Source of the DNA: Bdellovibrionales bacterium
GTDB taxonomy: Bacteria > Bdellovibrionota > UBA1018
Assembly (NCBI GenBank): GCA_018266355.1
Contig: JAFEAP010000005.1
Coordinates: 148,546-212,545, forward strand
Direction of reading: 5' to 3'
DNA: 64,000 nt
Under the pieces are notes generated by a model. That model had not been told where the DNA came from. It searched no databases and saw only the letters and a program-made list of their open reading frames with translations. The first letter of the stretch is position 1. Each line of letters begins with the position of its first letter. Position numbers and translations under genes: made by a program. Below are positions 1-8,724 of the stretch, in pieces.

Positions 1-1
1 C

Positions 2-223
2 GCGGGCAAGCTTCACTATCGCCTCGTCGACGTGAGCTCCTTCAAGGAGATCTACCGGGAGAAATACGGCGTGAAGTTCGACAAGAAAAACGCCCACCGC
101 GCGTCGGGCGACATCCTCGAATCCATCGCGGAGCTTAAGCATTACCTCAGCTTCGTCACCGTACCCGGATCCGTGAAGGACGCTGGCGCGTCCGCCGCCG
201 ACCGAGCGAAGGAGGACGCATGA
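2..223 (+). CDS. orn: Oligoribonuclease, C-terminal part (5' end outside window)
   Basis: Only the last 73 residues are present; the reading frame is open to the window edge. The LHYRLVDVSSFKE segment and the later HRASGDILESIAEL segment match the C-terminal third of oligoribonuclease (DEDDh 3'-5' exonuclease, RNase T superfamily). That enzyme degrades 2-5 nt RNA fragments and pGpG to mononucleotides in the cytoplasm. The His and Asp in HRASGDI are the final catalytic pair of the DEDDh site. The tail after the family end is about 20 residues longer than in E. coli. The stop overlaps the next start (ATGA), so the two genes are probably cotranscribed. Confidence 0.85.
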   Translation, partial: AGKLHYRLVDVSSFKEIYREKYGVKFDKKNAHRASGDILESIAELKHYLSFVTVPGSVKDAGASAADRAKEDA

Positions 224-651
224 GCGAGAAGAAGCGCCCGAGTTTCGAGAAGATCTACCTCGATCTCGCCCGCGTGCTCTCCTCCCGCTCGACCTGCAGG
301 CGGCTCGCCGTCGGAACCGTGATCACTTCGACCGATTACCGGAAAGTACTCGCGATCGGTTACAACGGAAACGCCGCCGGGTTGCCGAACACCTGCGACC
401 GCGAGGAGCCGGGCAACTGCGGTTGTCTCCACTCGGAAGAAAACGCCGTCATCAACTGCGACGCCCCCCGCTCGACCGAGAAGGTCGTCTTCGTCACGCA
501 CCTTCCTTGCGTCGGTTGCGCGAAACGCCTGATCAACCTCGGCAACGTGAAAAAAGTCATCTACGGCGAGGACTACCGCGTCCGCGATTCGATCGAGCTG
601 CTCAAGTCGGTCGGGATCGAAGCCGTCAAATTCGAGGAAGGGACGTCTTAA
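220..651 (+). CDS. dCMP deaminase family protein
   Basis: 143-residue cytidine/deoxycytidylate deaminase fold. The zinc site is visible as H71-S-E73 (HSEENAVI; E73 is the proton shuttle) and C97-x-x-C100 (PCVGC). Family members deaminate dCMP to dUMP to feed thymidylate synthesis; the Gram-positive homologue is ComEB. The length is normal for the family and the protein is cytosolic. It starts inside the stop of the oligoribonuclease gene (ATGA overlap), which suggests translational coupling in a nucleotide-salvage pair. Exact substrate (dCMP versus another cytidine derivative) is inferred from family resemblance only. Confidence 0.85.
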   Translation: MSEKKRPSFEKIYLDLARVLSSRSTCRRLAVGTVITSTDYRKVLAIGYNGNAAGLPNTCDREEPGNCGCLHSEENAVINCDAPRSTEKVVFVTHLPCVGCAKRLINLGNVKKVIYGEDYRVRDSIELLKSVGIEAVKFEEGTS

Positions 652-706
652 GACGCGCCTCGAAACCGTTCGAAAGCCACTCCCAGAGAGGAAAACCTCC
701 GCGCCT

Positions 707-3472
707 ATGTCGAATCTCTCGCTCCGTTCGTTTGCCGTCCGCTCCGCGCTCCCCCTGATCACCTGCCTCTTAGCGAACGGATGCGCCTCTTCTCCTTCCT
801 CGAACGGCGCTCCCCGCGTTTCCGCCGACGCCCACACCGGGAAATCGTCGATCCTGCCCCGCGAGGCGGCGATGTACCGCTCGCGACAGGTCCACAAGGT
901 GACCTACCAGCTCTGGTTCGGCGTCGACGAGACGGGCACCGAATTCGGCGGACGCACGAAGATCCTCTTCGACCTCCGGGAAAACGCGTTCCAAAACGTG
1001 AAGAAACTCCGCGTGGATTTCACCGGCGGTCAGATCTCCTCCTTCGTCCTGAACGGGAACCCGTGGGACGCCGAGAAAGTGAAGGATCGCTATAACGGCG
1101 AATGGATCGAAATCCCGAAGGGCGACCTCGCCGTCGGCCAGAACAAACTCGAGATCGCCTACTCCCACCCCTACTCCCAGACGGGCGACGGACTCTACCG
1201 CTTCAAGGACCCCGAAGACGGCAAGGTCTACCTCCGCACGGACCTCGAACCCTACGGCGCGAACCTCGTTTTTCCGGGCTTCGACCAGCCCGACTTGAAG
1301 GCCTCGTTCGAAGTCACCGTCGAGGCGCCGACCGAGTGGACGATCATCGCGAACATGCCGGTGCGGGAAAAGACGAAGGTCGACTCGCGCCTTTCGTGGC
1401 AGTTCGCGCCCTCGCCGCAGATGTCGACCTACCTCTTCGCGCTTTGCGCGGGTCCGTGGAAGGAGTGGAAGACCGACGCCGAAGGGCTTCCGCTCGGACT
1501 TTACGCGCGCCAGTCGCTCGCGAAGTACGTCGACGCGAACGAGTGGTTCCGCGTGACGAAGAAGGGCCTCGAGTTCTACGCCGATTTCTTCGGTTATCCC
1601 TACCCGTACGCGAAGTACGACCAGATCCTGATCCCCGATATGAACGCGGGCGCTATGGAGAACATCGGCGCGGTCACCTTTTCCGAACGCCACGCCTTCC
1701 GGGGCCCCCCGACCGAGGACGAGCGCCGGAACCACGCCGACACGATCCTGCACGAGATGGCGCATATGTGGTTCGGCGACCTCGTGACGATGCGGTGGTG
1801 GAACGGACTTTGGCTGAACGAGAGTTTCGCGACCTACATGGCTTCCGTCGCCACCGAGCGGACGAAGGTCTTCTCGGGCGCTCCGCAGGCGTTCTTCGCC
1901 GGGATGAAGAAGTGGGCCTATTCCGAGGACCAATTCCCGACGACCCACCCGATCGAGGTCAGCGTCTCGGACACCGACCAGGCGATGGCGAACTTCGACG
2001 GAATCACCTACGGCAAGGGCGCCTCCGCGCTGAAGCAATTCCACTCGCTGATGGGCGACGAAGACTTCCAGGAAGGACTCCACCGGTATTTCAGCCGCTT
2101 CGCGAACCGGAACACCTCGCTCGCGGACTTCATGAACGTAATGGGCCAGACCTCCGATCGCGCGCTCGGGAACTGGACGAAGAGCTGGCTCCAGACCACG
2201 GGCTACAACACGATCACCGTCGACCTCGCCTGCGCGCCCGACGAGCGCGGTCGGGACAAGATCACGAAGCTCGACTTGATCCAGTCCGCGCCCGGGACCG
2301 GAAACGTCCTCCGCCCGCACCAGATGCAGATCGGCCTCTATCACAAGGACCCGAACGGACGTCTCTCGCGGACCGAGAAGGAAATCTCCGTCGCCTTCGA
2401 AGGCGAGCGTTATTCGGTCGAAGAGGCCGTCGGGAAGAAATGCCCGGACCTCGTCTTCCCGAACGAAGGCGACTTCGATTACGCGATGACGAACCTCGAT
2501 CCGAAGTCGCTCGAGACGGCGAAAACCTCGCTCGCGCGAGTCGCCGATCCCCTCACCCGCCACCAACTCGTCTTCACGCTTTGGGAAATGGTGAAGGCCG
2601 GCACTTGGAAGGTCGACGAATTCGCGTCCGCCGCGCACGGGTGGCTCGCCTCCGAAACGAACAAGACCCTCCTCGACGACTTGACCCAGATGCTCGAAAA
2701 CCCGCGCCGTCTTTCGGTCGCGAAGCTCCTCACGGGTGAAGCCCGCGCGAAATTCCGCGCCGAGATCCATGCGTTCGCCCGTCGGAAAGCGGAAGTCGCT
2801 TCGCCCGGTTCGGATCTCCAACGGATCTGGTACCGCCTCGCCCTCCGCTCGATCTCGACGCCGGAGGCCGCCGATTGGGCCGTGAAGCTCGCGGCGAGGA
2901 AAGCGAAGATCTCGGGTCTGAAGATGGACGTCGACCTCCGATGGGAAACGCTGATCGCGGCCGCGGCCGTGAAGGCGATCGATCCCGAAGTCGTCGCCGC
3001 GATGGCGAAGGATGACCCCTCCTCGGAAGGCGAGTCGCATCTCCTCGAACTGAAAGCGGCCTCGCCGGACCTCGCTTTCCCGGACAGTGCGGAACTGCCG
3101 GCTCTCTTCACCCTCGAAAAGTCCGATCCCGCGGTCCCGCCCACGAAATTGAAACGCGCGGCGGGCACCTACCTTCACTACGCGAACGCCGAACGGATCG
3201 CGGCCTGGCGGCCGAAATTCTTCGCCGGCCTCGACGCCGTGGCGACGAAGGCCGACGATATGTACTTCCGCAGTTACGCGCAGGGACTCTATCCCTCGAG
3301 CTGCGCGGTCGACGTCGCCGACCAAACGACCGCTTGGCTCGCTTCGCATGCGAAAGCCCCGCCTCCGCTTCGGATCGCCCTCCAAAAGATGGCGTACCTC
3401 GAGCGCTGGTGCGCGGCCATCCGCGCCGGTCAGTCGTTCCCGCTTTGGACGAAGCTCGCGACCGCGAAGTAG
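707..3472 (+). CDS. pepN: M1-family aminopeptidase, predicted lipoprotein
   Basis: 921-residue zinc aminopeptidase of the gluzincin M1 family (aminopeptidase N). The zinc site is H349-E350-x-x-H353 with E372 as third ligand (HEMAH...NES). The exopeptidase motif GAMEN lies near residue 316. The length fits the four-domain bacterial PepN type. Unlike E. coli PepN, it begins with a hydrophobic signal segment ending in a lipobox-like LANGC (C26), so it is probably an envelope lipoprotein. It would release N-terminal amino acids from peptides outside the cytoplasm, which suits a peptide-feeding lifestyle. It stands alone between the dCMP deaminase gene and a convergent zinc-ribbon gene 1 base beyond its stop. 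Confidence 0.92.
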   Translation: MSNLSLRSFAVRSALPLITCLLANGCASSPSSNGAPRVSADAHTGKSSILPREAAMYRSRQVHKVTYQLWFGVDETGTEFGGRTKILFDLRENAFQNVKKLRVDFTGGQISSFVLNGNPWDAEKVKDRYNGEWIEIPKGDLAVGQNKLEIAYSHPYSQTGDGLYRFKDPEDGKVYLRTDLEPYGANLVFPGFDQPDLKASFEVTVEAPTEWTIIANMPVREKTKVDSRLSWQFAPSPQMSTYLFALCAGPWKEWKTDAEGLPLGLYARQSLAKYVDANEWFRVTKKGLEFYADFFGYPYPYAKYDQILIPDMNAGAMENIGAVTFSERHAFRGPPTEDERRNHADTILHEMAHMWFGDLVTMRWWNGLWLNESFATYMASVATERTKVFSGAPQAFFAGMKKWAYSEDQFPTTHPIEVSVSDTDQAMANFDGITYGKGASALKQFHSLMGDEDFQEGLHRYFSRFANRNTSLADFMNVMGQTSDRALGNWTKSWLQTTGYNTITVDLACAPDERGRDKITKLDLIQSAPGTGNVLRPHQMQIGLYHKDPNGRLSRTEKEISVAFEGERYSVEEAVGKKCPDLVFPNEGDFDYAMTNLDPKSLETAKTSLARVADPLTRHQLVFTLWEMVKAGTWKVDEFASAAHGWLASETNKTLLDDLTQMLENPRRLSVAKLLTGEARAKFRAEIHAFARRKAEVASPGSDLQRIWYRLALRSISTPEAADWAVKLAARKAKISGLKMDVDLRWETLIAAAAVKAIDPEVVAAMAKDDPSSEGESHLLELKAASPDLAFPDSAELPALFTLEKSDPAVPPTKLKRAAGTYLHYANAERIAAWRPKFFAGLDAVATKADDMYFRSYAQGLYPSSCAVDVADQTTAWLASHAKAPPPLRIALQKMAYLERWCAAIRAGQSFPLWTKLATAK

Positions 3473-3473
3473 C

Positions 3474-3992
3474 TCACTTCATGAAGACGTTCAGGAACTG
3501 ACGGAACATGAAAGTGCTGTGATCAAGCCGCTTTGCCACTTCGGCGGCCGGCTTGAGTTCGGGCTTCGTCTTCAAGTCGTTCAAAAGTCCGACCCAGTTC
3601 GCCTTGTGCTTCGGAGCTTCTTCTTCCCATTTTTCGCGGAAAGCCTGGATCTTCTCGAGCTCGCCGGCGTCGAGCCAGATCCCGTGCGCGGAGGCACAAC
3701 GATCGATGATCACGCCGGAGTCGTACCCGTAGTTCAGGAGCGTCATCACCTTCCCGCACTTCGGGCAGCCCGCGGTCCGGGCGTCCTTCACCTTCGCGGG
3801 AGGCAGGCCGCTGAACGCGTGCGCGATCACTTCCCGGACGAGTTCGGGCGCGATCTTCACCTCGTGGGTGTCGATGATCCGCAGGATCTCGCCCTCGTCG
3901 AGCCAGACTCCTTTGCATCCGCCGCAGACGTCGACGTCGACGCGTTCGTAATCGGCAGGATTCAGGGGCTTCGAGCAACGCGGACAGTTCAT
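3474..3992 (-). CDS. TFIIB-type zinc-ribbon protein (zf-TFIIB)
   Basis: 172 residues starting at ATG 3992 (MNCPRCSKPL). A longer frame upstream has no family support. There are two zinc-ribbon repeats: CPRC...CGGCKGVWLDEGE at the N terminus, and CPKC...DRCASAHGIWLDAGELE in the middle. Each pairs CxxC with a conserved W-L-D-x-G-E block, as in the zf-TFIIB domain family. The second knuckle has CASAH instead of CxxC, so its metal site may be incomplete. The C-terminal 50 residues are charged and predicted helical. Role unknown; such proteins are presumed to bind nucleic acid or partner proteins. Its stop faces the aminopeptidase stop. Confidence 0.8.
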   Translation of the reverse strand: MNCPRCSKPLNPADYERVDVDVCGGCKGVWLDEGEILRIIDTHEVKIAPELVREVIAHAFSGLPPAKVKDARTAGCPKCGKVMTLLNYGYDSGVIIDRCASAHGIWLDAGELEKIQAFREKWEEEAPKHKANWVGLLNDLKTKPELKPAAEVAKRLDHSTFMFRQFLNVFMK

Positions 3993-4042
3993 GGACGCTC
4001 CTCCTCGGTTCTCCTCCAGGATAAGGGGAGTCCCGGACAAGC

Positions 4043-4819
4043 TCAAGACTTCAGCGTGAGTTCGATCGGGCAGTGGTCCGAACCCATCACGGTGGGATGG
4101 ATCTTTGCGACCTTCACGCGGTCGAGGAAGTCCTCGTTCACGCAGTGGTAGTCGATGCGCCATCCGACGTTCTTCGCGCGGACGCCCGGGCGATAGCTCC
4201 ACCAGGTATAATGGCCGGGACCCTTCTCGAAATGACGGAACGTATCGACGTAGCCGGCTTTCAGGAATTTCGTCATCCACGCGCGCTCTTCGGGGAGGAA
4301 TCCCGCGTTGTCGTGGTTCGACTTCGGGTTCTTCAGGTCGATTTCTTCGTGCGCGATATTATAGTCGCCGCAGAGGACGACGTTCGTCCCTTTCTTCACG
4401 TATTTATTCGTGAGCTTCAGCATGGCGTCGCAGAACTCGAGTTTGTACGGGAGTCGCGCGTGCTCGCGCTGGGAGTTCGGGAAGTAGGCGTTGATGACGG
4501 CGAGGTTCATCCCCTTATTTTTGAACTCCGCGATCAAGATCCGACCCTCGCGATCGATTTCCGGCACGCCGATGCCGACGCGAACGTCGGTCGGTTCTTC
4601 CTTCGAATAGATCACGGTGCCCGAATATCCCGGCTTTTCCGCCGGATGCCAGATCGAGTGGTATTTTTTCGGGTGAAGGAGACTCTCGTCGAGCTGCTCC
4701 GGCGTGGCCTTGATCTCCTGAAGACAAACCACATCCGCCTTCGCGTCCCCGAACCAGTTTTCGAACCCTTTTTTCGCGACGGAACGGATGCCGTTCACAT
4801 TCCAAGACTTAATCTTCAT
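4043..4819 (-). CDS. xthA: Exodeoxyribonuclease III
   Basis: 258 residues from ATG 4819, the usual length for ExoIII. The endonuclease/exonuclease/phosphatase motifs appear in order: WNVNGIRS, LQEIKA (metal-binding Glu), GDYN (catalytic Asp and Asn) and GSDHCPIEL (catalytic Asp-His near the C terminus). The enzyme is the AP endonuclease and 3'-phosphatase/exonuclease of base-excision repair. The start overlaps the 3' end of the upstream glycosyltransferase gene by 11 bases, so they share a transcript. A longer in-frame extension to 5029 is Arg/Ser-rich and lies inside the neighbouring gene, so it was rejected. Confidence 0.93.
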   Translation of the reverse strand: MKIKSWNVNGIRSVAKKGFENWFGDAKADVVCLQEIKATPEQLDESLLHPKKYHSIWHPAEKPGYSGTVIYSKEEPTDVRVGIGVPEIDREGRILIAEFKNKGMNLAVINAYFPNSQREHARLPYKLEFCDAMLKLTNKYVKKGTNVVLCGDYNIAHEEIDLKNPKSNHDNAGFLPEERAWMTKFLKAGYVDTFRHFEKGPGHYTWWSYRPGVRAKNVGWRIDYHCVNEDFLDRVKVAKIHPTVMGSDHCPIELTLKS

Positions 4820-6146
4820 GCCGGACGATTTTATTCTTTTCCTCGATCCACTTCGAGAAATATTTCGTGCGCCCGAAAGCCTCGCTCCGAAGTACCCGAC
4901 CGAAGACGTTTCGCGCGCGGTGAGCCGCGAGCGCGCCCGGCTCCGCGAGGAGCGCGTCGACACGCTCGAGAAAAGCCCGGCGGTTTTCCGCCGCCCCGTA
5001 GTTCTTCGCGAGGGCTTCGGCGCCCGCATCGCGAAGCGTGCGTCCGCGTTCCTCGTTCCGATAAACGTCGAGCGCCTCGCCCGCGAACTCGTCCGCGTTC
5101 CTCGCCACCGCGCCCGCGAACAGAGATCCCTCGCCCTCCTCCATGCCCTCGGCCCCGATCGGCGTCGTCACCACCGGGACTCCGGCGGCCCACGCGTCCG
5201 CGATCTTTCCCTTGATCCCGGCGCCGAAACGCAGCGGCGCGAGCACCGCGCGGTAATCGCGAAGCGCCTCGATCGCATCGGCTACCGGACCGAAGACGCG
5301 CAGCCCTTCGCGCGGCGAATCGAGCGCCATGATTTCCCTCGGGGGATACGCGCCGTACAAATGCAGTTCGACGTCGTTCTCGCCGCGCGCCCGCAGTTTG
5401 GCCCGGATACGGGGCCAGAGCTCCCGCGCGAGCCAGAACGTCGCGTCCCGATTCGGGAGGTGCCGGAAGTTTCCGATCGAGACGAAGTGCCGGCGTTCGG
5501 AGTGCGAACGCCATTCGGCGGCCGAAGGAGGGGGGTAGGCGAAACCGTGGAAGAGGAGCAAAGCCGGGTCGATGCGAAATCGTTCCGCAAGCAGCCGCAT
5601 CTCGAAACGCGAAAGGACGAGGGTCAAATCCGAGCGCAGGATCGCCGCGAGTTCGCGGAGGCAATCCTCCGTCTCGATCCCCGGCCCGGCTTCCGCGATT
5701 TCCGCGAGGGTCTCCGCCTCGACCGGCGCGCCCTCGCCGCGTTTACCGATCGCGCCGGCGAGGCGCTCCCCCCGCCACCGGCGAAGGAAATGGAGATCGA
5801 TCGTGTCGAGGATCCGAAGCGCGTTCGGCGCGGCTTCGGCCACGCGCCATCCGAACTGTTCCTCGAGCATGAAGCGGTCGAAGAGCGCGACGTCCGGCGC
5901 GAACTCGCGCACGGCCGCGTCGAACGCCGGGTCGTTCGGGCCGATCTTCACCGTCGCGATCCCGCGCGCCTCGAGCCGTTCGGCGAACGCGTTTCGGTCG
6001 GACGGCGATGCGAAGAGGATCCGATCTCCGCGCGAAAGGAAGTCCTCGATCAGCGCGACCGTTCGCACGCCGGCCGCACTCGACGTCGGTTCCGGAAAAA
6101 CCGGACCGACGAAAAGGATGCGGCGAGGTTCGGTGCGTGCGGCCAT
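4809..6146 (-). CDS. Glycosyltransferase, GT4-like (GT-B fold)
   Basis: 445-residue GT-B glycosyltransferase. The C-terminal domain contains SIGNFRHLPNRDA followed by LRFGAGIKGKIADAWAAGVPVVTT. This is the donor-sugar-binding region of the group 1 family, with its Gly-rich loop and the ...GVPVV strand. The N-terminal segment RRILFVGPVFPEPTSSAAGVRT is the Gly-rich acceptor-side loop. No signal peptide or membrane helix is seen. It would transfer a nucleotide-sugar moiety to an envelope glycan or lipid; donor and acceptor cannot be told. It overlaps xthA and is divergent from the antiporter gene across 40 bases that contain a small CGGGCT/AGCCCG hairpin (6148-6166). Confidence 0.82.
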   Translation of the reverse strand: MAARTEPRRILFVGPVFPEPTSSAAGVRTVALIEDFLSRGDRILFASPSDRNAFAERLEARGIATVKIGPNDPAFDAAVREFAPDVALFDRFMLEEQFGWRVAEAAPNALRILDTIDLHFLRRWRGERLAGAIGKRGEGAPVEAETLAEIAEAGPGIETEDCLRELAAILRSDLTLVLSRFEMRLLAERFRIDPALLLFHGFAYPPPSAAEWRSHSERRHFVSIGNFRHLPNRDATFWLARELWPRIRAKLRARGENDVELHLYGAYPPREIMALDSPREGLRVFGPVADAIEALRDYRAVLAPLRFGAGIKGKIADAWAAGVPVVTTPIGAEGMEEGEGSLFAGAVARNADEFAGEALDVYRNEERGRTLRDAGAEALAKNYGAAENRRAFLERVDALLAEPGALAAHRARNVFGRVLRSEAFGRTKYFSKWIEEKNKIVRHED

Positions 6147-6186
6147 ACGGGCTTTCCTTTAGCCCGGTTTCCCTTAGAATGGAACC

Positions 6187-7467
6187 ATGACCCAAACCAT
6201 CCAGGCTTTCGCGACTCTTTGTCTGGCGGCCGCGATCGCGCACACCTTTTCCGTCCGGTTCTTCCTCGAATGGGCCAAGAAGACGAAGGAGAAGCCGATG
6301 CTTTCGAATCTCCTCCACCTCTTCGGCGAGGTCGAGGTCGTCTTCGGGATCTGGGCGGCGATCTTGATCCTCTTTCACGGACTCGTCGAGGGGCCGGAGC
6401 GCGCGTCCACGTTCGTCGATCGCGTCGACTTCGCGGAGCCGATCTTCGTCTCGGTGATCCTCGCGATCGCTTGCACCCGGCCGATTCGCGAGTTCGTCCG
6501 ACGCGGAATCGAAGTCGGCTCCATCGCCATCTCCCGGGCGTTTCCGGTCGTCGACGCGAACCGCGCGTTTTACCTCGTCGCCCTCGTTCTCGGGCCGCTC
6601 CTCGGCAGCCTCATCACCGAACCGGCGGCGATGGCCGTCTGCGCCCTCCTGCTTCGCGATCGTTTCTTCGAGGCCGGCGTATCCGAGCGTTTCAAGTACA
6701 AGACGCTCGCCCTCCTCTTCGTGAACATCTCGATCGGCGGCGTACTGACCCATTTCGCCGCGCCTCCCGTCGTGATGGTGGCGAAGGTCTGGAATTGGGA
6801 TACGGCTTACATGTTTAGGAATTTCGGTTGGAAGGCCGCCCTCGCCGTCGCCCTGAACGCGGGAGTCACCCTCCATTTCCTCCGCGAAGATTTCGCCCGC
6901 ATGCCGAAAGCGGCCGCCCTCTCGAAGAAGCCCGGCGCGCCGGCGTGGCTGACCGCCGCCCACGTGGTCTTCGTGTTGCTCTGCGTGTTTTCGGCCCACC
7001 ATTCCGCCCTCCTCTTCGGGATCTTCATCCTTTTCCTCGGGTTTACCGTCGTGACGAAACCCCTCCAGGAAAAACTGCAGTTCCGCGAAGCGCTCCTCGT
7101 CGGATTCTTCCTCTCGGGACTCGTCGTGCTCGGAAAAGCGCAAGGGTGGTGGCTCACTCCGCTGATCACTTCTCTCTCGAAGTATCCGCTCTATTTCGGA
7201 GCCACGATCCTGACCGCATTCACCGACAACGCTGCGCTCACTTTCCTCGGCGCCCAAGTCCCGAACCTCTCGGACGCGCTCAAGCATGCGCTCGTCGCCG
7301 GCGCCGTCACGGGCGGTGGCCTGACGCTGATCGCGAACGCGCCGAATCCCGCGGGCTACGGCATCTTGAAGGATCACTTCGGGAAGAACGGCGTCTCTTT
7401 CGGACGCCTGCTCGTCGCGGCGATTATTCCGACGGCGATCGCCTCGATCTGCCTCGAATTCCTCTAG
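6187..7467 (+). CDS. Putative Na+/H+ antiporter, integral membrane
   Basis: 426-residue polytopic protein with about ten hydrophobic segments. The run HLFGEVEVVFGIWAA near residue 46, the TEPAAMA motif in the middle and FTDNAALTFLG near residue 340 resemble the putative Na+/H+ antiporter family (Na_H_antiport_2/3-type, related to the CitM/NhaD ion-transporter superfamily). These would form the re-entrant, substrate-binding hairpins. It probably exchanges Na+ for H+ across the inner membrane. The family assignment is by remembered motif only. It is divergent from the glycosyltransferase and convergent with the M19 dipeptidase. Confidence 0.72.
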   Translation: MTQTIQAFATLCLAAAIAHTFSVRFFLEWAKKTKEKPMLSNLLHLFGEVEVVFGIWAAILILFHGLVEGPERASTFVDRVDFAEPIFVSVILAIACTRPIREFVRRGIEVGSIAISRAFPVVDANRAFYLVALVLGPLLGSLITEPAAMAVCALLLRDRFFEAGVSERFKYKTLALLFVNISIGGVLTHFAAPPVVMVAKVWNWDTAYMFRNFGWKAALAVALNAGVTLHFLREDFARMPKAAALSKKPGAPAWLTAAHVVFVLLCVFSAHHSALLFGIFILFLGFTVVTKPLQEKLQFREALLVGFFLSGLVVLGKAQGWWLTPLITSLSKYPLYFGATILTAFTDNAALTFLGAQVPNLSDALKHALVAGAVTGGGLTLIANAPNPAGYGILKDHFGKNGVSFGRLLVAAIIPTAIASICLEFL

Positions 7468-7483
7468 GCGTCGGCCGGCGAAT

Positions 7484-8710
7484 TCATTTTCCGGCGCGAA
7501 CCTTTTCCCAAGCCGAGAGAAATCGATCCAGCGCGCGCTCGGCGTTCGGCTCGGGATCCGCATCCAGCGCCCGCATCGTCGTTTGGAGCTTCGGAAGGTC
7601 TTCCGCGCGGTAGAAACCGCGAGTTCCCATTTCCGCGTCCGCGCTCGCCGCTTTCTCGAGGCAGCCGGGTTCGAGGCCCTCGATCGGCGCGTTGAAATCG
7701 CTGCCGAGCGCGATCGCTGCGGGCGCACCCGCGAACCCCACCGCGGTTTTCCACTCCTCGGCGAAAGCCCGGATCCCTTTCTTGCAACCGGGCGGCAATC
7801 CGAGCGACTTCCGATCGTCGGGCGTCATCGCGTCGGTCGGGATGAGGCCCGCGAGTCCGCGGGTCGCCTTCACGCGCTCGAGCGCGACCCGGGGAATCGC
7901 CTGCTCGGCCGGAAAAAAGTCGCGAAGCTTCGTGTGAGTGTAAAGCGCGGGTTGGCCGTAGCGGTCGAGGATCGCACTCATCTCGCGGACCGCGCGATCG
8001 GAAGCGTGGGCGAGGTCGATCCAAACCCGGCGCTTCGCGAGCGCTTCGAGTACGGTCCGCCCGTAGGCGGAGAGTCCGTACGGATTCACGTACGCGCCGG
8101 TCGCGGGATCGGTCGTCTTCGTGAACCAGGCCTCGAGGAGTTCGAGCGGGGAATTGAACAATCCGAATCCGGTCCAAAGCGAGACGCCGCGGCCGAGACG
8201 GTCGGGACTCAAATGAAGGAACGTCACGATCCGGATCTTCTTCCGGTCGACGAAGAGGTCCTGGTCCTCCGCCGACTCGACCGCGGCGGCGGCCGTCTCG
8301 AGCGAAAGCACGAAAACTCGTTTTCCGGCGGCGAGCGCCGCGCGCGCCTCGGCGGGTTCCGCGGCGATCACCCAACCGGGATTCGCGGAGACGAACGCCT
8401 CGAGGCGCTCGATTTGGCGCAGCAGGGATTCCTTCACTTTCCCGAGGGTCATCACGGGATGGGCGTAGAAAGAAACCACGACGAGCTTCAGCCCGCTCGG
8501 ATCGAGGGAAGCGCGCGTCAGCTTCGTTTGGAGCCGCGAATCGGCGTCCTCGGCGCCCGTCGGCTCGTCAAAATCCCCGCGCAAGATGAATCCTAAGCCC
8601 TCTTTCATGAAGAAGTGGGAATGGAGGTCGAGCGAAAACGCCTGGGCGGACGCGGAAAGGAGGAGTAAAGTCGAGACTCGGAGAAACGCTCGGACGAACG
8701 CGCGCGGCAT
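7484..8710 (-). CDS. M19-type membrane dipeptidase-like, exported
   Basis: 408 residues with a cleavable signal peptide (about 24 residues, ending SAQA). The amidohydrolase-fold metal ligands of the renal-dipeptidase (M19) family can be followed. They are DLHSH (H30, H32), a Glu in LSLETA (the usual bridging Glu is in EG), DLAHAS, YTHTK and the C-terminal GSDFNAPIEG. Family members hydrolyse dipeptides, including D-residue forms, with two zinc ions. Export puts it in the periplasm or outside the cell. The start is only 14 bases from the divergent start at 8725, so the promoters must overlap. Confidence 0.82.
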   Translation of the reverse strand: MPRAFVRAFLRVSTLLLLSASAQAFSLDLHSHFFMKEGLGFILRGDFDEPTGAEDADSRLQTKLTRASLDPSGLKLVVVSFYAHPVMTLGKVKESLLRQIERLEAFVSANPGWVIAAEPAEARAALAAGKRVFVLSLETAAAAVESAEDQDLFVDRKKIRIVTFLHLSPDRLGRGVSLWTGFGLFNSPLELLEAWFTKTTDPATGAYVNPYGLSAYGRTVLEALAKRRVWIDLAHASDRAVREMSAILDRYGQPALYTHTKLRDFFPAEQAIPRVALERVKATRGLAGLIPTDAMTPDDRKSLGLPPGCKKGIRAFAEEWKTAVGFAGAPAAIALGSDFNAPIEGLEPGCLEKAASADAEMGTRGFYRAEDLPKLQTTMRALDADPEPNAERALDRFLSAWEKVRAGK

Positions 8711-8724
8711 TCCCGGATATCACT

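Noticed and set aside
770..3385. Very long minus-strand ORF (871 codons) antisense to the M1 aminopeptidase
   Set aside because: Arg/Asp/Val-rich composition typical of an antisense shadow in GC-rich DNA; the plus-strand gene is unmistakable.
6148..6166. CGGGCT/AGCCCG hairpin between the divergent glycosyltransferase and antiporter genes
   Set aside because: Short, without T-tract, and in a divergent promoter gap; no clear role.
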